27,852 nucleotides of DNA from a virus, in IMG/VR virus record IMGVR_UViG_3300018065_000061, positions 1 through 27,852 of that record; one strand, 5' to 3'. Every line of letters starts with the position of its first letter. The stretch's first letter is position 1. The position numbers were made by a program, and so were the translations under genes. Shown piece by piece: positions 15,783 to 22,363 of the stretch. Below the pieces are notes generated by a model. It was not told the origin of the DNA, did not search any database, and saw only the letters and a list, made by a program, of their open reading frames with translations.

Positions 15783-16201
15783 CAAACGTCTCCCTGTTCC
15801 AGTGCTGCCAGCAACGCGGCGCCGTCAGCTTCAGTATCGGCTTCGGCCGGCTTTGCCGCTGCCGTCTCTGCCGTGTCGCCCAACGTGGACATGCCCTTGC
15901 TGTACTCCATGACGCCTTTGCCGAACATTTGCATGGCCTGAGTTTGGCCTTTCTGTATAGCCAATTGCCTCGCCATGATCGTGTCGAGTTCTTCGTCGGT
16001 CATGCTTTCATCTTCGGCCAGCCGCTTTTTATCCTTCGCCATGATGGCTTTGGTGATGAGAAACGATTCATTGACGCTTTGCGTCATGCGGCGCATTGTC
16101 TCTTCGAACACCGTGTCGTTGTCTTTGCGCCGGGGCTTGCCCCCACGGGCGGCGCCTGTGCGGCCCACATTCGGCGGCGGACGTTTTGCTCGTTTTGCCA
16201 T
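15782..16201 (-). CDS. Small helical protein, possible terminase partner
   Basis: This 139-residue protein starts at the ATG at 16201, overlapping the methyltransferase stop (TGATG), with AAGGAGA 7 nt upstream. The N-terminus is very basic (MAKRAKRPPPNVGRTGAARGGKPRRK). Helices follow (DTVFEETMRRMTQSVNESFLITK, AKDKKRLAEDESMTDEELD), then an Ala/Glu-rich acidic tail. No family is recognised. It directly precedes the terminase nuclease and has DNA-binding charge, so a small-terminase or nuclease-partner role is possible, but this is inference only. Confidence 0.65.
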   Translation of the reverse strand: MAKRAKRPPPNVGRTGAARGGKPRRKDNDTVFEETMRRMTQSVNESFLITKAIMAKDKKRLAEDESMTDEELDTIMARQLAIQKGQTQAMQMFGKGVMEYSKGMSTLGDTAETAAAKPAEADTEADGAALLAALEQGDV

Positions 16202-16941
16202 CAGCGTGTCTCCTTGTCCCACGGCGCCGTCACAAACGATGTCTGTCCGCAGTCAGGACATTGCAGCAACGCCCGTTTGCCCGCAGCATAACCCTCGAAC
16301 GTCAGCCGTGCGTTGCCACAAGGACACTGTGCTCGTGACACCAGACTGCTCCGCCAGCGCTGCGGCAGCACTTTGCGGACGACCATTTCAATTTGACGCT
16401 CTGCCGTTCGCTGGTCCTGGCCACGTTTGCTGGCATCGTAGCCCCAGTCGCACCGTTGCAACAGCTCCAGGCGTCCATTGTCCAGCAACGTCAGCATGTC
16501 TGTCAAGCACAATGTCTGTGGCGCCCGAAGCCCCGGCGCTTTGTACGCCGTCCACGACGCTTTGTGGTCGGGGTTGAAAATGCTCGGCCACACATGCTGC
16601 TCGTAGAGGTCTTCGTCCGGGACAGCCACGAACAGCACGCCTCCGGGCGCCACGCACTGCCACCACCGTACGATGGCTCTGCGGGGCTCTGGCAGGTGCT
16701 CCAGCACGTGCGACGCATAGACACAGTCGAACGTCTCGGCGTCCACGCCAGCAAGCTCTGTGGCGTCGCCGTCGCCCCTGGCGATGTCCCACGGGCGAGC
16801 ATCGGGAACGACAGTGGCTGCTCCGCAGCCGATATCGAGTACCCGGCCCCGGAGCCATTTGTCAAAGTACCCCGCGTCTCGACGGCGCTCCGCCGCGTTG
16901 CCGCTTTCGTCGCCGGCCTGCGGTTGCCAATCATTCGCCAT
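16201..16941 (-). CDS. SAM-dependent methyltransferase with C-terminal zinc ribbon
   Basis: This 246-residue protein starts at the ATG at 16941, with GGAGG 9 nt upstream, and overlaps the previous gene by 11 nt. Class I methyltransferase motifs are clear: motif I VLDIGCGAATVV (~34-45), the FDCVYASHVLEHLPEP segment typical of Methyltransf_11, and APGGVLFVAVPDEDLY. Near the C-terminus CPCG and CPDCG (about residues 203-231) form a zinc-ribbon-like pair. The substrate is unknown. This type often methylates sugars or small molecules, and sugar genes are present in the window, but a protein or nucleic-acid target is not excluded. Confidence 0.85.
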   Translation of the reverse strand: MANDWQPQAGDESGNAAERRRDAGYFDKWLRGRVLDIGCGAATVVPDARPWDIARGDGDATELAGVDAETFDCVYASHVLEHLPEPRRAIVRWWQCVAPGGVLFVAVPDEDLYEQHVWPSIFNPDHKASWTAYKAPGLRAPQTLCLTDMLTLLDNGRLELLQRCDWGYDASKRGQDQRTAERQIEMVVRKVLPQRWRSSLVSRAQCPCGNARLTFEGYAAGKRALLQCPDCGQTSFVTAPWDKETR

Positions 16942-17329
16942 GTGGCGTGTCCTCCGTATCGGCGACGAAGTACCGGAGCTTTTTGCGTCCCTTTTTGCTG
17001 ATGTTACGAATGACGATTGTGCCCTCAGCCACCATCTGCTGTAGCAACGTGTCGAAATTCGTAAAAGCGCCTAACACATCATACAGTCGCGACCCTTGAT
17101 AGCCGCTGGATGGCGCTGTTTTTATGACACGAATGATGTCAGCCTCAGTCAATTGCGAAGTTCCCCACGCGGGGTCACTTTGTACTTTGTCGCGGACAGC
17201 GTTGACACAGGTTTCGACGTTAGCAAAAGCGTCCTCTGTGTCATTCGTGTAGTGATTCCACGAGTACACTAAACGGCGGGACAGGTCAGAAACGGAAACA
17301 GTAAGACGAAATTTATGGCGATCAGACAT
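16931..17329 (-). CDS. Winged-helix-like small protein
   Basis: This 132-residue protein uses the ATG at 17329, overlapping the RepA-like gene by 8 nt; its Shine-Dalgarno is weak. The C-terminal half (TEADIIRVIKTAPSSGYQGSRL..., then FDTLLQQMVAEGTIVIRNIS, KKGRKKLRYFV) has the helix-helix-wing pattern of winged-helix DNA-binding domains. A helical N-terminal part precedes it. Coupled to the replication ATPase, it may load it on DNA or regulate the region. No specific family is recognised. Confidence 0.7.
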   Translation of the reverse strand: MSDRHKFRLTVSVSDLSRRLVYSWNHYTNDTEDAFANVETCVNAVRDKVQSDPAWGTSQLTEADIIRVIKTAPSSGYQGSRLYDVLGAFTNFDTLLQQMVAEGTIVIRNISKKGRKKLRYFVADTEDTPHGE

Positions 17330-18356
17330 CGACTTCAACCCCCTTGCTGATGTAGTACTTGTCGTCCTCTTCGTAGATTTTCTTGGCTCGCAACATATAC
17401 GCAATCAGCTCGTCGTAGTTGTCGTACTTGGCGTACGCTTTGTTGAGCCGTTTGACGTAGTACCCCGAGCCTTTGTTGTCACGGATGCGTTTCAGCAGTT
17501 CGTGCTCTGTGACCAAATCGGCAATGACAGCCGTTTTGCCATCGAGCCCATGTACGCTACGTTCGAGAAGTTTTGTTTTCTGATTCAGATGCAACGTCAG
17601 CGCCTCAGGCGTATTGCCGTTGCGATTGCTAAACTCGAGCACCCGTGGTCCGCGTTCGTTCGACGAGTCTTTCAACGACAGCGACATATAGAGGTCGTAC
17701 CAGCCGGGAATCGCTGACGAGCCCCGTGAACGGTAACCCACCGTTGGCTGATCGCCGGCCCCTTTACCCTCGTGATGCACAAGCACCACACTAATGCCAA
17801 GCTCACGCACCCGGTTGAACGTCTCCATGACACGCTTCATGTCGCTGGCGGAGTTTTCTTCCTGGTTGTGGAAATTGGCAAAAGGGTCCAAAAAGAGCAC
17901 ATCGGGCAAGTCCTCTTCGATCACTTCGCCGATGATCGGGTGCATACCACCCATGTGCTCGCAAACTTTGATGAGTCCCCGTGGGAAGTGGAACACGACG
18001 TTATCGCGTACCATTTCCAGGGGAAACTCCGGCGCCTGCAAATCGATGCGCGTCTTCATGCCGTGTTCGGACATTTCGTCCATAAGGTATGAACATTTCA
18101 GTGGCTTTTGCAACGTAACAGGCAGCCCCATAAAGCTCTGATTCGATGCCAAAGTCAGCGCCATCTGCACGGCCAAAATCGTCTTCGATGCCTTCGGCGT
18201 CCCGCCAATGATGACACCACTGCCACGCACCGGACACAGGTCCGTTCCGATCAGCGATTCCATCGGCGGAGGCTGCCAGTCGAGCATCTCGCCGACCGAC
18301 ATCCGAGTACGAATCCTCTCGGCGATCCTCTTTGTAAGTGATTTGTTTTCAGCCAT
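17322..18356 (-). CDS. RepA/RecA-like hexameric ATPase (AAA_25 type), replication
   Basis: This 344-residue protein starts at the ATG at 18356, with AGAGG 10 nt upstream. The Walker A motif is GGTPKASKT (51-59) and Walker B is DVLFLDPF (152-159). LVHHEGKG (192-199) and RSRGSSAIPGWYD follow, as in plasmid RepA and related DnaB-like ATPases. The C-terminal ~90 residues look like a small winged-helix extension (LLKRIRDNKGSGYYVKRL). It probably acts as a replicative helicase or initiator on phage DNA. It lies directly downstream of a repeat and hairpin block that could be an origin. Confidence 0.85.
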   Translation of the reverse strand: MAENKSLTKRIAERIRTRMSVGEMLDWQPPPMESLIGTDLCPVRGSGVIIGGTPKASKTILAVQMALTLASNQSFMGLPVTLQKPLKCSYLMDEMSEHGMKTRIDLQAPEFPLEMVRDNVVFHFPRGLIKVCEHMGGMHPIIGEVIEEDLPDVLFLDPFANFHNQEENSASDMKRVMETFNRVRELGISVVLVHHEGKGAGDQPTVGYRSRGSSAIPGWYDLYMSLSLKDSSNERGPRVLEFSNRNGNTPEALTLHLNQKTKLLERSVHGLDGKTAVIADLVTEHELLKRIRDNKGSGYYVKRLNKAYAKYDNYDELIAYMLRAKKIYEEDDKYYISKGVEVDV

Positions 18357-18565
18357 TTACAAATTTCCTCTCGAAAATCCTCTCGGGCCGAGAGGAAAAC
18401 GGCTTCCGCAGCGGATTTTTCCGTTTCCTTTTCTGGGGGAGGGGCCTATAAAGGCCCCCTACCCCCAATCCGCAAGAGGATTTTTCCTCAAGAGGATTTT
18501 GTCTTAGGGGTAAAAACCCCCTACGGGGTTTACCCCTAAAATTTCCGCTCCTCCGGCGGAGTCCT
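18357..18565. repeat. Repeat and hairpin block, candidate origin or regulatory RNA
   Basis: About 210 nt contain no gene. On the plus strand CCTCTCG occurs at 18367-18373 and 18379-18385 (12-nt pitch) and again inverted at 18389-18395, the last two making a 7-bp hairpin. CAAGAGGATTTT is repeated at 18473-18484 and 18489-18500 (16-nt pitch). A GGGGCCT(ATAA)AGGCCCC hairpin lies at 18441-18458, extended by flanking G5/C5. A long hairpin at 18504-18539 has 11 bp plus 4 bp with a 2-nt bulge. The iteron-like repeats next to the RepA-like gene suggest a replication origin. A structured 5' leader or terminator array is the alternative. Confidence 0.6.
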
Positions 18566-19171
18566 TTAGCCACGTCCGGAGCCCCCCGACGTCCCCGCCG
18601 TTCCCAGCTCGGCGTCCGTCCGGCGCCGACCATCGACACGGCGCCAGAACTCGTCCGTCGAGAGGTCGGTGACGACTTGCGCTGAGAGCCGTTCTAAGCC
18701 CTCGGAGATCAGAAAGGGTCCTGACCCCCGGACATGAGCCACGGACGCCACAGAGGCCGCGAGAACGCTCAAATCGGCCATGTTTTCGTACACAGCCACA
18801 GCGTCTACCCACGGAAGCGCCGAAATCGCCGCGATGCGCTCCAATTCGGACTGGATCGGGCGACCGTCCGGGAGCCTGGCTGACGCCGCCGCGTCGGACT
18901 CCACAGCCACGAGCAGAGCAGCAGCAGCGCCGGCAACCGCTGTGCCGTATTCGGCTGCTCCGCGTAAGAGTTGTATATGGGCCGCCAGCAGCCCATCCCA
19001 TACGCCGTTGACGATGACAACAGGACGCCCGTCCAGAGCCTCGGGGCGTAGGGCGCTTACCCAGGGCTTTTCGAACCATGTGGCTTTCCAGGGGATTTTT
19101 GGCAACATCGTGGCTGCCTTTTTTGTTGCTTTTTTACGATTTGCCAATTGTGATTTTCTCCCACTATGCAA
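18566..19171 (-). CDS. Degenerate HldE/RfaE2-like nucleotidyltransferase
   Basis: The 201-residue frame starts with TTG at 19171 (GAGG 9 nt upstream, inside the terminase end); an ATG at 19108 is the alternative. After a basic N-terminus, residues 51-125 follow the HldE C-terminal cytidylyltransferase pattern: VIVNGVWDGLLAAHIQLL, LLVAVESDAA, LPDGRPIQSELERIAAI, PWVDAVAVYE. The family's HxGH nucleotide motif reads L62-A63-A64-H65, so the first His and the Gly are lost. The usual C-terminal motif is not visible; the end is Gly/Ser/Arg-rich. It may be inactive or regulatory. It overlaps the terminase ATPase by 8 nt and is a second copy of the fold present in the 21342-22274 fusion. Confidence 0.7.
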   Translation of the reverse strand: MHSGRKSQLANRKKATKKAATMLPKIPWKATWFEKPWVSALRPEALDGRPVVIVNGVWDGLLAAHIQLLRGAAEYGTAVAGAAAALLVAVESDAAASARLPDGRPIQSELERIAAISALPWVDAVAVYENMADLSVLAASVASVAHVRGSGPFLISEGLERLSAQVVTDLSTDEFWRRVDGRRRTDAELGTAGTSGGSGRG

Positions 19172-20165
19172 TCAATTTGTCCTCGACAACAGCCTGGAAA
19201 AAGCCAGGAAACGCTGACGACAGCAGCCAACACTGTCCACCGCCACTGATGGCGGGCTGAATGGCGGAGTACGCTTCAGCAGCCTGCGGCTGGAACGCTG
19301 CTTCGTCCATCCATATCAGCGCAGGGTGTAAATACCGTACTTGGTCCGGCCCCTGTGCCACGCCTATCACGCTGATGTCCCGCGACGGTACGCTGAAGAC
19401 GCCGCCTTTGGAGTCGCCCAACGTGATGTCTGTGAGATCCGGTGGCCTCAGAAACGCCGGCTGCTTGCTGATGACGTGATGGACACGTCGCGTGAGGTCC
19501 AGGGCTTTGCTGCCTTTTTCGCTTTGGACAACATTCTCGAGCCCACTGTCGAACGTGCAGTTGTAGGCCAGGCGAATCGTACACATCCACGTGCCCATCA
19601 TGTCGCGTGATTTTGGCACAGCACAGAGCTTCGCTCTGCCGAGCATTTCCAGGATGTCCCTAGCGTACGCATCCACGAGACGCTCCGGGAACGGCCGCGA
19701 TGCCGACAGCCGCGTGAAATGCTCGCGTTCGTGCTGATACGTCGGCGTCGCAATACCATGGCCCATGACGAGATGCCGTTTGCGGCCATCAGCCCCAAAT
19801 TGCCACAGGGCCTCCGGGGGCTTCGGCTGTTCGCTGTTGCAAATGTTGCACGAATAGATCGGACGCTTGTCCCACGTGTACACGTACGCCATGCCGGGAT
19901 GCTGCGACGTGTCCAGCCAATAGCCAATGTCGGCTTCGCACCGTTGCCGTTCGCGATCAGCCACAGCCGCCAGCAGTACTTTGCGCTGAGCCTCAGGCTG
20001 CTTCGCGATGCGATCGAGCAAAGCCGCCGTCAGTACGCCACCGTTGTCATCGGCTGCCCGGAGCCCCACAGCGTCCCGCTGTTGCCCCGTCGCCGGCACC
20101 GCAGCCAGCTCGCGGCCCATCCGTTCGCGTACAAGCCGGGCCGCTTTGCTCAGCCGCCTAGCCAC
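19164..20165 (-). CDS. terL: Terminase large subunit, separate ATPase half
   Basis: The likely start is GTG at 20165 (GGAG 11 nt upstream, overlapping the cupin stop), giving 333 residues. Upstream in-frame codons only read through the cupin gene. The terminase Walker A variant is VPKSRDMMGTW (183-193), Walker B with catalytic Glu is LIWMDEA (283-289), and the coupling motif is LLSSAFPGFF (314-323). The protein stops 10 residues later at ...VVEDKLIA, exactly where the linker to the nuclease should begin. An insert with CNIC (106-109) may bind metal. It powers DNA translocation into the capsid. The nuclease half is encoded 3.4 kb downstream. Confidence 0.87.
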   Translation of the reverse strand: MARRLSKAARLVRERMGRELAAVPATGQQRDAVGLRAADDNGGVLTAALLDRIAKQPEAQRKVLLAAVADRERQRCEADIGYWLDTSQHPGMAYVYTWDKRPIYSCNICNSEQPKPPEALWQFGADGRKRHLVMGHGIATPTYQHEREHFTRLSASRPFPERLVDAYARDILEMLGRAKLCAVPKSRDMMGTWMCTIRLAYNCTFDSGLENVVQSEKGSKALDLTRRVHHVISKQPAFLRPPDLTDITLGDSKGGVFSVPSRDISVIGVAQGPDQVRYLHPALIWMDEAAFQPQAAEAYSAIQPAISGGGQCWLLSSAFPGFFQAVVEDKLIA

Positions 20166-20589
20166 GTGGAGTTTCGCTCCGCTTCGCCGGACGCGAAGGC
20201 TCCATGCGGACGACATCATCATCAGCATGGGGCGTTGAGACTTCCATGATGCGGGCGCCCGACGGAGCAAGGCCAGTCATGCGATGCCACGTTGCCGGCG
20301 GCAACGACAGCACAGCGCCCTGCCGCAGCGTTTCGCAACGGTGCCCCGTGCCGCCATCGTATTCGACACGCACGGCACCATCGAGCACCAGCCACGTTTC
20401 GTGTTTCTCTCGGTGCCAATGTTTCGACCCGGAGGCCCCCGGAGCGATCTCGAGAACTTTGCCGCAGTAGCCATCCGCGATACCGCCATCAGCCTGGAGC
20501 CACAATTCGCGGCCCCATACCTTTTCCACGACGTGCAACGTCTTCACGACGCCACCGGGACGTTGCGACATTGTTTGTTGCTCTGGCAT
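20158..20589 (-). CDS. Cupin protein, sugar-phosphate isomerase-like
   Basis: This 143-residue protein starts at the ATG at 20589, overlapping the upstream stop (TGATG), with AGGGAG 6 nt upstream. It has a single cupin barrel. The first motif is KVLEIAPGASGSKHWHREKHETW, with the metal ligands H, H and E; the second contains LPPATWHRMTG. The opening VEKVWGRELWLQ is like mannose-6-phosphate isomerase/guanylyltransferase cupins that act on sugar phosphates. Given the HldE- and GmhB-like genes nearby, an aldose-ketose isomerase step or sugar epimerisation is plausible. The substrate cannot be read from the sequence. Confidence 0.8.
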   Translation of the reverse strand: MPEQQTMSQRPGGVVKTLHVVEKVWGRELWLQADGGIADGYCGKVLEIAPGASGSKHWHREKHETWLVLDGAVRVEYDGGTGHRCETLRQGAVLSLPPATWHRMTGLAPSGARIMEVSTPHADDDVVRMEPSRPAKRSETPRG

Positions 20590-21005
20590 CACTCGCTCCC
20601 TGTTGCCGCTAGCAACGCTTTCGTCAGTTTCCGCACTGCCATCTCTTCGCGAACGTCCCAACTATCGATCATGTCGGTTTCGCGAAACACGAGATGCAGC
20701 ATTTCGTGCAACAGCACGGCATCCATGTAGGCATACGTCCTGTTGTGCTCCGGCAGCTCCTCGGGATACACCAGTGTGATCGTGGCGTCGCGTTCCTGAG
20801 CGTTGGCTTCGCATTCGCCCACATTGTGAGCGTCCTGCATTTCATGGCGCGAACACAGCCCCAATTCGATGTCCCAATCAGCCACACGAAGTATCTGCTG
20901 CCAATGCAGCGCCCTGTCGTTGAGCCACGCGGCCAGAGCATCATTTGTCGCCGGCGTCGTCGGCAGCCGCTGCTGCCGCTTTCGTTTGATTTGCTTTTTT
21001 GCCAT
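20589..21005 (-). CDS. HExxH metallopeptidase-like protein
   Basis: This 138-residue protein starts at the ATG at 21005, one base after the upstream stop (TAACATG). It has a basic N-terminus (MAKKQIKRKRQQR). DWDIELGL and ATITLVYPEELPEHN lead to a zinc-site helix LLHEMLHLVF (HEMLH at 100-104) and a downstream acidic stretch (VREEMAV) that may give the third ligand. The layout is like small SprT/gluzincin-type phage proteins. The protein substrate is unknown. It sits between the endolysin-type peptidase and the cupin. Confidence 0.75.
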   Translation of the reverse strand: MAKKQIKRKRQQRLPTTPATNDALAAWLNDRALHWQQILRVADWDIELGLCSRHEMQDAHNVGECEANAQERDATITLVYPEELPEHNRTYAYMDAVLLHEMLHLVFRETDMIDSWDVREEMAVRKLTKALLAATGSE

Positions 21006-21006
21006 G

Positions 21007-21342
21007 TTACTTGTTGGCCCCCTGCTTCGGTTGGTACTCCACGTGGAGATGCTCATTGATGCCCCCGGCGTCCTCCCAGACTACGTCGTACAAAGCGCCA
21101 AGAGACGCTAGCATAGCATTCAGCACCGTTGCTTTCTGCTCTAGCGTAGCAATGTGTTTTAGTCGAAAATCAAGTGCCAACCCTACATAGTGCAACGATC
21201 CCCGAGAATGCGAACCATCGACACCAGCAGTAATAACAGCATCGACGCCACAGTTGCCAAACACTGTTGCAGCATTGACGAGCACAGGCGTCATTTCAGG
21301 CCGCAGCCCTGTCAAATGCACACCGGATTTGATTTTGAGCAT
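21007..21342 (-). CDS. M15-type peptidoglycan peptidase (endolysin candidate)
   Basis: This 111-residue protein starts at the ATG at 21342, overlapping the upstream stop (TGATG). SLHYVGLALDFRL gives H51 and D58, and NEHLHVEY gives H100. Together these form the His/Asp/His zinc site of the M15 D-Ala-D-Ala carboxypeptidase/endopeptidase family, which cuts peptidoglycan cross-links. It has no signal peptide, so release would need a holin; a 30-aa membrane peptide is encoded two genes upstream. It is short but within the range of single-domain M15 endolysins. Confidence 0.8.
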   Translation of the reverse strand: MLKIKSGVHLTGLRPEMTPVLVNAATVFGNCGVDAVITAGVDGSHSRGSLHYVGLALDFRLKHIATLEQKATVLNAMLASLGALYDVVWEDAGGINEHLHVEYQPKQGANK

Positions 21343-22274
21343 CAGCTATTACCCCCTTCGCGCAGCGCCGTGCTGCTCCAGCCGCCGAGTCTCGGTAGCG
21401 CCACATACCGACAGCCGACATCGCGCACCGCCGCCATTTCCACCGGCTCGTCGCCGTACTCCGCACTGTTGCAGTACAGTTCCGGTCGCAGCCGCCGTAT
21501 CAGCGCCGACGGTTCCGTGTCATGCAACAGTGTCACGTTGCCGGACTCGAGCACCGTCGCCACTTGCATCATGCGTTGCATCTGGCCCTGCCGGGGCTGG
21601 CGTCCTTTGTACGCCACATAGCTGGCGTCACTATTGACAGCCACCATGGGCACCAGCCACTTGGCCTCCGTTGCCAGACGCTCCAGAGCCCACATATGAC
21701 CCCAGTGCAACATATCAAATGACCCCGTCATCAGAGCCTCGGCAGCCGTGGGCTGCCTGACGTACTTCTGCCGCACGTGCCACGGCGCCAATACGAATGT
21801 CACAGCATCGGCCCATGACGTAGCGTCACAAAGCGCCGTCGGCGTCGTGCCGCCAGCCAACAGACAGCAATGCACACCGGCAGCATCCGCTGCTTGCAGA
21901 TCGCGCAAATCATCACCAACGTAGACAACGTTGATTTTGTCCACGGCAAACATCCGCATTGCCACTTGCAGCATATGCGGTGCCGGTTTCGGAGCAAAAT
22001 CGCCGGCTTCGCCAACGCAGTACCAAGCATCCACTGTGACGCCATACAGCGCCAGTAGCTTCACCAACTCCGCATTGTACTCCGCCACGCTGACGTTGCC
22101 ATGCTGATGTTTACCGTCCTGATTGCTACAGACAGCCAGTGAGCAGCCTGCCGTTGTCATCGCTTGCAGCGCCTCGCCACAGCCATCACGGAGCCTCGGA
22201 GGCCACACGGCTTTGCCATCATCGCCAACGACATTCACCGTGGCGTCCCGATCGAGCAATACCAGTTGTGTCAT
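21342..22274 (-). CDS. GmhB-like phosphatase fused to HldE-type nucleotidyltransferase
   Basis: This 310-residue protein starts at the ATG at 22274, with GGAGG 10 nt upstream. Residues 1-165 are a HAD phosphatase of the GmhB type: LLDRDATVN (nucleophile D8, D10), CSNQDG, FAPKPAPHML and VYVGDDLRDLQAADAAGV. The zinc-binding Cys loop of classic GmhB is missing. Residues 178-310 are an intact HldE C-terminal nucleotidyltransferase: GSFDMLHWGHMWAL (HxGH 190-193), VAVNSDASYVAYKG and the closing GWSSTALREG. In bacteria these are consecutive steps making ADP-heptose, the phosphatase on heptose-1,7-bisphosphate and then adenylyl transfer. Fusion of the two is efficient but unusual. The kinase lies ~2 kb upstream. 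Confidence 0.87.
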   Translation of the reverse strand: MTQLVLLDRDATVNVVGDDGKAVWPPRLRDGCGEALQAMTTAGCSLAVCSNQDGKHQHGNVSVAEYNAELVKLLALYGVTVDAWYCVGEAGDFAPKPAPHMLQVAMRMFAVDKINVVYVGDDLRDLQAADAAGVHCCLLAGGTTPTALCDATSWADAVTFVLAPWHVRQKYVRQPTAAEALMTGSFDMLHWGHMWALERLATEAKWLVPMVAVNSDASYVAYKGRQPRQGQMQRMMQVATVLESGNVTLLHDTEPSALIRRLRPELYCNSAEYGDEPVEMAAVRDVGCRYVALPRLGGWSSTALREGGNS

Positions 22275-22363
22275 TCAGCATCGCCTCCGTGCGTAGCCAT
22301 CCACCACGACAATGCCGCCATGATGGCAGCAGCCAATGTCGCTATACCGTATTCTGTTGCCAT
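22271..22363 (-). CDS. 30-aa single-membrane-segment peptide, holin candidate
   Basis: The ATG at 22363 has a near-perfect GGAGGAG 5 nt upstream, embedded in the end of the methyltransferase gene. The stop overlaps the next start (ATGA). The product has one hydrophobic segment (GIATLAAAIMAALSWWMA) between a short acidic start and the polar end THGGDAE. Initiation signal, overlap and position make it more convincing than a random short frame. Near the M15 peptidase it may be a pinholin-like or other lysis/membrane peptide (inference). Confidence 0.6.
   Translation of the reverse strand: MATEYGIATLAAAIMAALSWWMATHGGDAE

Noticed and set aside
16480-16510. TTGACA-N18-GACAAT promoter-like match inside the SAM methyltransferase gene
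   Set aside because: The -10 match is poor and the position is inside a coding region of a coupled operon. Probably chance.
14853-20165. Intein or group I intron as cause of the terminase split
   Set aside because: No splice-type Cys/Ser or His-Asn at the edges, no homing endonuclease, and the genes between have their own ribosome sites and overlaps.
20166-20270. Terminase ATPase start at the far upstream codons (up to 20270)
   Set aside because: The extra residues only read the cupin gene in another frame. GTG at 20165 has a GGAG and gives the usual short overlap.
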